From contig PLSG01000256.1 of the NCBI GenBank assembly GCA_003164155.1, positions 1-8,592 on the forward strand: a stretch of DNA of 8,592 nt, given 5' to 3'. Positions 4,509 to 8,592 of the stretch are shown piece by piece. Within the stretch, counting starts at the first letter, position 1; each line of letters begins with the position of its first letter. Source of the stretch: Parachlamydiaceae bacterium (GTDB taxonomy: Bacteria > Chlamydiota > Chlamydiia > Chlamydiales > Parachlamydiaceae). The notes under the pieces are model-generated. The model saw only the letters and a program-made list of their open reading frames with translations. It had not been told where the DNA came from and ran no database searches. The position numbers were made by a program, and so were the translations under genes.

Positions 4509-6596
4509 CTATTTCTTAACGATTTCTTCTTGAATTTTTGTGGGTACACGCTCAAAGTGGCTAGGCTCCATGACGTAACTAGCACGTCCTGAAGAAAGCG
4601 ATCTCAATTGTGTGGAGTATCCGAACATTTCACTCAAGGGCACTTCAGCGTGAACTATAGCTGCGCCTTTATGAGATTCTTGTCCGATAATCTTGCCGCG
4701 TCTGCGGTTAAGGTCTCCCATGACATCGCCTAAAGCTGCTTCAGGTGAAGTCACATCGACTTTCATAATAGGTTCTAGAATGATAGGCTTAGCTTTGCGC
4801 GCCGCATCCTTAATAGCCATCGAACCGCATATCTTAAAGGACATCTCACTCGAGTCAACATCGTGGTAAGATCCGTATACAATCGCCACTTTGACGTCGA
4901 CGAGGTTGTATCCAGCCAGAACGCCTGTTGCCAAGCCCTCTTCGATACCTTTGATAGTAGGTGAGATGTATTCTTTGGGAATGACACCGCCCACGATCTT
5001 GCTGACGACTTCGTTGCCCTTGCCTTTCTCGTTGGGTTCGATCTCCAGTTCGACGTGCGCGTATTGACCGCGGCCGCCAGACTGCTTGACGAACTTTGTT
5101 TGAGAAGTAGCAGGAATGCTGATGGTCTCTTTGTAAGCCACTTCAGGACGTCCGACGTTGGCCTCAACATGGAACTCGCGCACCATCCTGTCGTGCAGGA
5201 TCTCCAAGTGCAGCTCGCCCATACCGGCAATGATCGTCTGTCCAGTCTCTTCGTTGGTAGAGACGCGGAAAGTGGGGTCTTCTTCCGATAGGGAAGAGAG
5301 CGCCATGGCCAATTTTTCGCGGTCGCCTTTGGACTTAGGTTCGATAGCCATGGAGATGACGGGTTCAGGGAACTCCATCTTCTCGAGAATCAGCGGCTTA
5401 TCAGGTGAACACAGGGTATCTCCGGTGCTGGCTCTTTTCAGGCCGATGCAGGCGGCGATGTCACCAGTGTAGAACTCATCGCGCTCTTTGCGCTGGTTAG
5501 CATGCATTTCAAGCAGGCGTGAGATTCTCTCTTTGGTGCCCTTGGTGGTATTGATCAGGTTCATGCCTTTCTCTAGTGTTCCGCAGTAAATGCGGATATA
5601 AGTCAACTTGCCCACATAGGGATCGGTCATGATTTTAAAGGCCAAGGCCGCAAAAGGCGCAGAGTCATCGGGAGGAAGCAGGATTTCCTTGTCTTCGTCT
5701 ATGTCATGCGCTTTGATGCTGCCGCGATCTAGAGGAGAAGGCATCCAGTTGATGACGGCGTCGAGCAACTGTTGCACGCCTTTGTTCTTGAAGGCAGATC
5801 CACACAGCACTGGAGTGAACTTGTTGCTGCAGACACCTTTGCGGATGGCTCCATTGATCTCGTCGGCGGTAAGCGCGTCGGGATTTTCGAGCACTTTGGT
5901 CAAGAAAGCTTCGTCGGTTTCGTCGACTGTGGCCAACTCGTCAAGGAGCTGAGCGCGCAGTTCTTGACACCGTTCGAGCATGTCTTCTGGGATGTCGTGT
6001 TCTTCCCAGTCCGCACCCAAGGTTTCATCGTGGAAGTATAGTGCGCGCATAGTCACGAGGTCGACCATGCCTTTGAATTCGGATTCAGCGCCGATGGGGC
6101 AATGCACGGCGAGTGCATTGGCATGCAGTTTTTCATGCATCGTTTTAATAGCATCGTCGAAGTCTGCACCGATGCGGTCCATCTTGTTGACAAAGGCGAT
6201 CCGCGGAACGCCGTATTTGTCAGCCTGACGCCATACCGTTTCGGACTGCGGCTCAACGCCAGATACCGAGCAAAATACTGCTACGGCGCCATCTAGCACG
6301 CGCAAGGAGCGTTCCACTTCAATAGTGAAGTCGACGTGCCCAGGCGTGTCAATGATGTTAATTTTGGTGCCTTTCCAGAAAACGGTGGTGGCAGCAGATG
6401 TAATCGTAATGCCCCGTTCCTGTTCTTGCACCATCCAGTCCATGGTGGCAGCGCCATCATGAACTTCCCCCATCTGATGAACGCGTCCCGTATAGTAAAG
6501 GATGCGTTCAGTAGTGGTTGTCTTGCCAGCATCGATGTGCGCCATGATGCCGATATTGCGCACATTCTGTAGCTTTTCTTCTTTTGGTCTTGCCAT
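4509..6596 (-). CDS. fusA: Translation elongation factor G
   Basis: At 695 residues this is full-length EF-G, the GTPase that moves tRNAs and mRNA through the ribosome and helps recycle it. The G domain shows AHIDAGKT (19-26, P-loop), RGITI (61-65, switch I Thr64), DTPGH (83-87), NKMD (137-140) and GSAF (266-269). Domain II follows from about 300. The domain III region carries SEEDPTFRV and GMGELHLEIL. Domain IV has GGRGQYAHV, and domain V has DLNRRRGKI and EVPLSEMFGYSTQLRSLSSG. It ends KIQEEIVKK, very like chlamydial EF-G. The minus-strand ribosome site AGGAG (plus 6609-6613) sits 12 bases before the ATG and immediately after the rpsG stop, so the two genes are tightly linked. It is the canonical rather than a mitochondrial-like EF-G2 form. 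Confidence 0.98.
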   Translation of the reverse strand: MARPKEEKLQNVRNIGIMAHIDAGKTTTTERILYYTGRVHQMGEVHDGAATMDWMVQEQERGITITSAATTVFWKGTKINIIDTPGHVDFTIEVERSLRVLDGAVAVFCSVSGVEPQSETVWRQADKYGVPRIAFVNKMDRIGADFDDAIKTMHEKLHANALAVHCPIGAESEFKGMVDLVTMRALYFHDETLGADWEEHDIPEDMLERCQELRAQLLDELATVDETDEAFLTKVLENPDALTADEINGAIRKGVCSNKFTPVLCGSAFKNKGVQQLLDAVINWMPSPLDRGSIKAHDIDEDKEILLPPDDSAPFAALAFKIMTDPYVGKLTYIRIYCGTLEKGMNLINTTKGTKERISRLLEMHANQRKERDEFYTGDIAACIGLKRASTGDTLCSPDKPLILEKMEFPEPVISMAIEPKSKGDREKLAMALSSLSEEDPTFRVSTNEETGQTIIAGMGELHLEILHDRMVREFHVEANVGRPEVAYKETISIPATSQTKFVKQSGGRGQYAHVELEIEPNEKGKGNEVVSKIVGGVIPKEYISPTIKGIEEGLATGVLAGYNLVDVKVAIVYGSYHDVDSSEMSFKICGSMAIKDAARKAKPIILEPIMKVDVTSPEAALGDVMGDLNRRRGKIIGQESHKGAAIVHAEVPLSEMFGYSTQLRSLSSGRASYVMEPSHFERVPTKIQEEIVKK

Positions 6597-6614
6597 AGCT
6601 GTTGTCTTCTCCTC

Positions 6615-7088
6615 TTACCATTTATAGTGGGCAAAAGCTTTGTTAGCTTCAGCCATACGGTGAGTATCATCTTTTTTCTTGATGGTGGATCCTTGATTAT
6701 TGTAACAGTCAGCTAATTCGGTCGCAAGTCCATCTTCCATGCAGCGTCCAGCTTTTGTACGGGCATGCAGGATGATCCAGCGCATGGCCATAGAAGTGCG
6801 GCGGCTAGGGGAGATCTCGATAGGCACTTGATAGGTTGCACCACCGATGCGGCGAGATTTTACTTCAAGTGAGGGCTTGGCATTTTCTAGAGCTTGCTCA
6901 AAGGCTTCAAGTGCACTTTGCGCTTTAATTCTTATGGCAAATTTCTCTAGGGCGTTATAAACGATTCTACGCGCAATGGATTTTTTGCCCTGTTCCATTA
7001 CCTTATTGATAAACTTTGAAAGTATAGTGCTCCCGTAGAACGGATCGGGTTCTGTTTCCCGTTTTACAGCACGACGTCTTCTTGACAT
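6615..7088 (-). CDS. rpsG: 30S ribosomal protein S7
   Basis: This 157-residue protein is S7, a primary 16S rRNA binder that nucleates assembly of the 30S head and lines the exit site. It starts MSRRRRAVKRE and has RIGGATYQVP (80-89), RWIILHAR (103-110) and the typical C-terminus HRMAEANKAFAHYKW. The frame is open 32 codons farther upstream, but I chose 7088: the family start fits, the length matches other S7 proteins, and GAGG (plus 7094-7097) is well placed. In E. coli S7 represses its own operon by binding the rpsL-rpsG spacer. Here that spacer is long and rich in inverted repeats, so similar control is possible but unproven. fusA follows after 18 bases. Confidence 0.97.
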   Translation of the reverse strand: MSRRRRAVKRETEPDPFYGSTILSKFINKVMEQGKKSIARRIVYNALEKFAIRIKAQSALEAFEQALENAKPSLEVKSRRIGGATYQVPIEISPSRRTSMAMRWIILHARTKAGRCMEDGLATELADCYNNQGSTIKKKDDTHRMAEANKAFAHYKW

Positions 7089-7128
7089 AGTGTCCTCTTC
7101 GTAAATGTAAGGCGTTTTTTTGGTAAAA

Positions 7129-7148
7129 CTAGATATCTGGATATCTAG
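7129..7148 (-). repeat. Perfect 9-base inverted repeat before rpsG
   Basis: CTAGATATC and GATATCTAG enclose two bases. On the minus strand the hairpin is followed by TTTTACC, so it could be a weak attenuator 40 bases before the rpsG start. The AT-rich stem argues against an efficient terminator, and rpsG must be expressed past it. Confidence 0.5.
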
Positions 7149-7232
7149 ACATTTAACCCAAGCGCCCCATAATAGTAGGGGCATCTCGGGCGAAGAGGAA
7201 GATCTCGATTATTCACCTGATTTCTGTGCGCA

Positions 7233-7255
7233 TTGACTCTAATAATTAGGATCAA
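7233..7255. repeat. Near-perfect 23-base palindrome in the rpsL-rpsG spacer
   Basis: TTGACTCTAAT and ATTAGGATCAA are arms around a central A. Nine of eleven positions pair by Watson-Crick rules, one is G-T and one is a mismatch. The shape is that of a dimer-binding operator or an RNA stem. The function is unknown. Confidence 0.4.
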
Positions 7256-7353
7256 GGCGTTAGAAACCCGTGCGTGGTTTGCGTTTTGGCAGGCATTAGT
7301 GCATCTCAGTAGATCTGAAATAGACGGGACCGACTAAAACGCATACCGCGCAA

Positions 7354-7379
7354 TAGGATACACATTTAGGTGTATCCTA
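7354..7379 (-). repeat. Strong hairpin just after the rpsL stop
   Basis: TAGGATACAC (7354-7363) and GTGTATCCTA (7370-7379) form a perfect 10-base stem with a 6-base loop, three bases after the rpsL stop codon on the minus strand. No T-run follows, so it is unlikely to be a complete intrinsic terminator. It may protect the rpsL end of a processed mRNA or cause partial termination. Confidence 0.6.
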
Positions 7380-7382
7380 GTG

Positions 7383-7754
7383 TTACTTAGGGCGTTTTGC
7401 CCCGTATTTCGATCTTCCTTGCTTGCGGTCTTTTACAGCCGCACAGTCTAATGCTCCGCGCACAATGTGATAGTTCACACCAGGCAAGTCTTTTACACGG
7501 CCGCCGCGCACAAGCACGATGCTGTGTTCTTGCAAATTGTGGCCTTCGCCGCCAATGTATGCAATGACTTCTTGTCCTGTGGACAATCTTACCCAAGCTA
7601 CTTTACGCAGTGCAGAATTGGGTTTTTTAGGTGTTTTTGTCTTCACTTGGAGACATACACCTCGGCGTTGCGGGCATTTTTGCAATGCAGGCGACTTGCT
7701 CCGTTTTATCTTCGGGGAACGCGGCTGCTTAACCAGTTGGTTAATTGTCGGCAT
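7383..7754 (-). CDS. rpsL: 30S ribosomal protein S12
   Basis: This 123-residue protein is S12, which lies at the decoding centre and controls translational accuracy. The nearly invariant motifs are present: CPQRRGVC (27-34), TPKKPNSALRK (41-51), YIGGEGHNLQEHS (66-78), RGGRVKDLPGV (83-93) and the end RSKYGAKRPK. Lys43 and Lys88, the positions whose changes give streptomycin resistance in other bacteria, are wild type, as is the nearby Asp89. The length equals or nearly equals that of other S12 proteins. The minus-strand ribosome site AAGGAG (plus 7765-7770) lies 10 bases before the ATG, and a near-consensus promoter precedes it. It is the first gene of the operon rpsL-rpsG-fusA-rpsJ. Confidence 0.98.
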   Translation of the reverse strand: MPTINQLVKQPRSPKIKRSKSPALQKCPQRRGVCLQVKTKTPKKPNSALRKVAWVRLSTGQEVIAYIGGEGHNLQEHSIVLVRGGRVKDLPGVNYHIVRGALDCAAVKDRKQGRSKYGAKRPK

Positions 7755-7807
7755 GTTTTGCCTTCTCCTTCATCAAGGTTTATAGGTATAGCTCAGGATA
7801 CCTGGTC

Positions 7808-7836
7808 ATTATAGGTAAAGTGCCTTTTCTCTGCAA
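7808..7836 (-). promoter_or_regulatory. Near-consensus promoter of the rpsL operon
   Basis: Read on the minus strand, TTGCAG (plus 7831-7836) is followed by exactly 17 bases and then TATAAT (plus 7808-7813), a perfect -10 with a good -35 for the housekeeping sigma factor (sigma66 in Chlamydiae). Transcription would start near 7801 and leave a leader of about 45 bases before rpsL. The -35 lies 17 bases after the stop of the upstream ankyrin-type gene. Confidence 0.8.
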
Positions 7837-7853
7837 AAGAATTCTGATGAAAA

Positions 7854-8592
7854 TTAGCGAATGGACTGCAGATAAAGCACGATCTCTGAATGGACTAGCT
7901 TTTGCGCCAGTTCAAGTGCCGAATATTTTTCTTTCTCTACAACGTAATTGCCTAAGTTATTCACATAGCGCCAGACAGACTGATTTCTTTCGTAAACAAT
8001 CCGTGTATCACATCCCAGTTCAATCAAGAGCAGACACATCTCCAAATTATTATTGAGGATTGCCCAAAATAACAAAGAAGTGTCCTTAAATCGCTCTTTT
8101 CCGTGACCGGGGTGAATAAATTTTTGGGGTTTATAGTCATAGACGGTTTCTTGTAGTCCTCTTGATGCGCCTTCTTCTTTTTTATATTCAGTGAGCCAGG
8201 GAATTATGATGCTGTTTATATATTCTCTCCGCATTTGCAAAGGGTTGGCTCCGAGTTGAATTAAGGATTCTAACAGCTCGAATTGATCATGCTGGGCAGC
8301 TAGCTCAATAGCCGAGATACCCTCTTCAAATGCGATAAAGTAGTCATAATCGGGATGGTCATTATCATTATCGCTAATGTTTATGTAATGGCCCATCAAA
8401 CTAATAGATGGAACTTGCATGGCAGCTTGCTCGGGCTTTAAGAAGAGAATCTCCTTAGCGGCTGCGTAATCTTTCATATGGATGGCAATGTGTAACTCAG
8501 GCCATTTCCATTGTTTATAGAGGTTTAATTGCTCTTGTACAGAAGGCTGCACGCATTCAGTAATCCCATTTATTCCGAAAACACAAGCGAAT
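7854..8592 (-). CDS. Ankyrin-repeat-like protein (5' end beyond the window)
   Basis: The frame stays open from the right edge to the TAA at 7854-7856, giving about 246 visible residues. Numbering from a GTG at 8552, ankyrin-like helix pairs are seen at about 79-105 (ISAIELAAQHDQFELLESLI, then LGANP), 158-184 (TSLLFWAILNNNLEMCLLLI, then LGCDT) and 211-230 (SALELAQKLVHSEIVLYLQ), separated by long non-repeat inserts. The N-terminal LHIAIHMKDYAAAKEIL resembles another degenerate unit. Ankyrin repeats mediate protein binding and are common among effectors of amoeba-associated bacteria; a host-directed role here is inference. The GTG at 8552 has no good ribosome site, and the upstream codons are open with no in-frame ATG, so I regard the start as lying outside. 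No terminator separates it from the rpsL promoter. Confidence 0.75.
   Translation of the reverse strand, partial: FACVFGINGITECVQPSVQEQLNLYKQWKWPELHIAIHMKDYAAAKEILFLKPEQAAMQVPSISLMGHYINISDNDNDHPDYDYFIAFEEGISAIELAAQHDQFELLESLIQLGANPLQMRREYINSIIIPWLTEYKKEEGASRGLQETVYDYKPQKFIHPGHGKERFKDTSLLFWAILNNNLEMCLLLIELGCDTRIVYERNQSVWRYVNNLGNYVVEKEKYSALELAQKLVHSEIVLYLQSIR

Larger units (their letters stand above)
7089..7382 (-). other. Long palindrome-rich spacer between rpsL and rpsG
   Basis: This 294-base stretch holds no convincing gene; the small frames in it are under 20 codons. It has four inverted repeats: 7354-7379 (10-base perfect stem), 7233-7255 (11-base arms with one mismatch and one G-T pair), 7164-7182 (GCCCC/GGGGC) and 7129-7148 (9-base perfect arms). 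Possible roles are an S7-binding autoregulatory site, RNA processing, or an attenuator plus a second promoter. No strong minus-strand promoter was seen. Confidence 0.6.

Noticed and set aside
4775..6670. Several frames of 60-150 codons on both strands across fusA
   Set aside because: All lie inside the complete EF-G gene and lack independent start signals or motifs.
7089..7184. A 32-codon N-terminal extension of rpsG
   Set aside because: S7 proteins begin near MSRRRRA, a GAGG site directly precedes 7088, and the extension is encoded by the inverted repeats.
7467..8056. Plus-strand frames opposite rpsL and the ankyrin-type gene
   Set aside because: They are antisense to a ribosomal protein gene and to an ankyrin-like gene and carry no domain features.

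Overview
The window looks like chromosome of an environmental (amoeba-associated type) member of the Chlamydiae. The evidence is direct reading of the proteins. The minus-strand block rpsL-rpsG-fusA-rpsJ places S10 directly after EF-G, and the EF-G and S10 sequences resemble the chlamydial forms closely, for example in their C-termini. The window also carries a type III secretion chaperone of the LcrH/SycD family beside an Inc-like protein with paired hydrophobic segments, an ankyrin-type protein, and spacers richer in small palindromes than those of the compact Chlamydia pathogens. I cannot assign a genus.

Left part, plus strand (1-1718): the last codons of a membrane-anchored protein (1-96) run into rodA (113-1249), the SEDS peptidoglycan glycosyltransferase. 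A 147-residue protein I do not recognise (1275-1718) follows 25 bases later and is probably in the same transcript.

Spacer (1719-2474): about 750 bases without a convincing gene. It holds a purine-rich GGATA-type tract, an array of hairpins with GGA loops and covarying stems, one perfect DnaA-box-like sequence, and two AT-rich inverted repeats just before the next gene.

Middle part, plus strand (2475-4012): a putative type III secretion cassette. It consists of a 209-residue Inc- or translocator-like protein, an LcrH/SycD TPR chaperone, and a 77-residue helical protein of unknown role. A perfect 13-base tandem duplication carries the Shine-Dalgarno sequence in front of the chaperone gene.

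Right part, minus strand (8592 down to 4092): an ankyrin-type protein running off the right edge, then a near-consensus sigma70/sigma66-type promoter, then rpsL, an unusually long and palindrome-rich spacer, rpsG, fusA and rpsJ. The operon ends at a strong intrinsic terminator. These genes encode ribosomal proteins and the translocase of protein synthesis. The convergent plus-strand cassette ends in the 125-base gap next to that terminator.

No tRNA, rRNA, CRISPR array or intact insertion sequence was seen.
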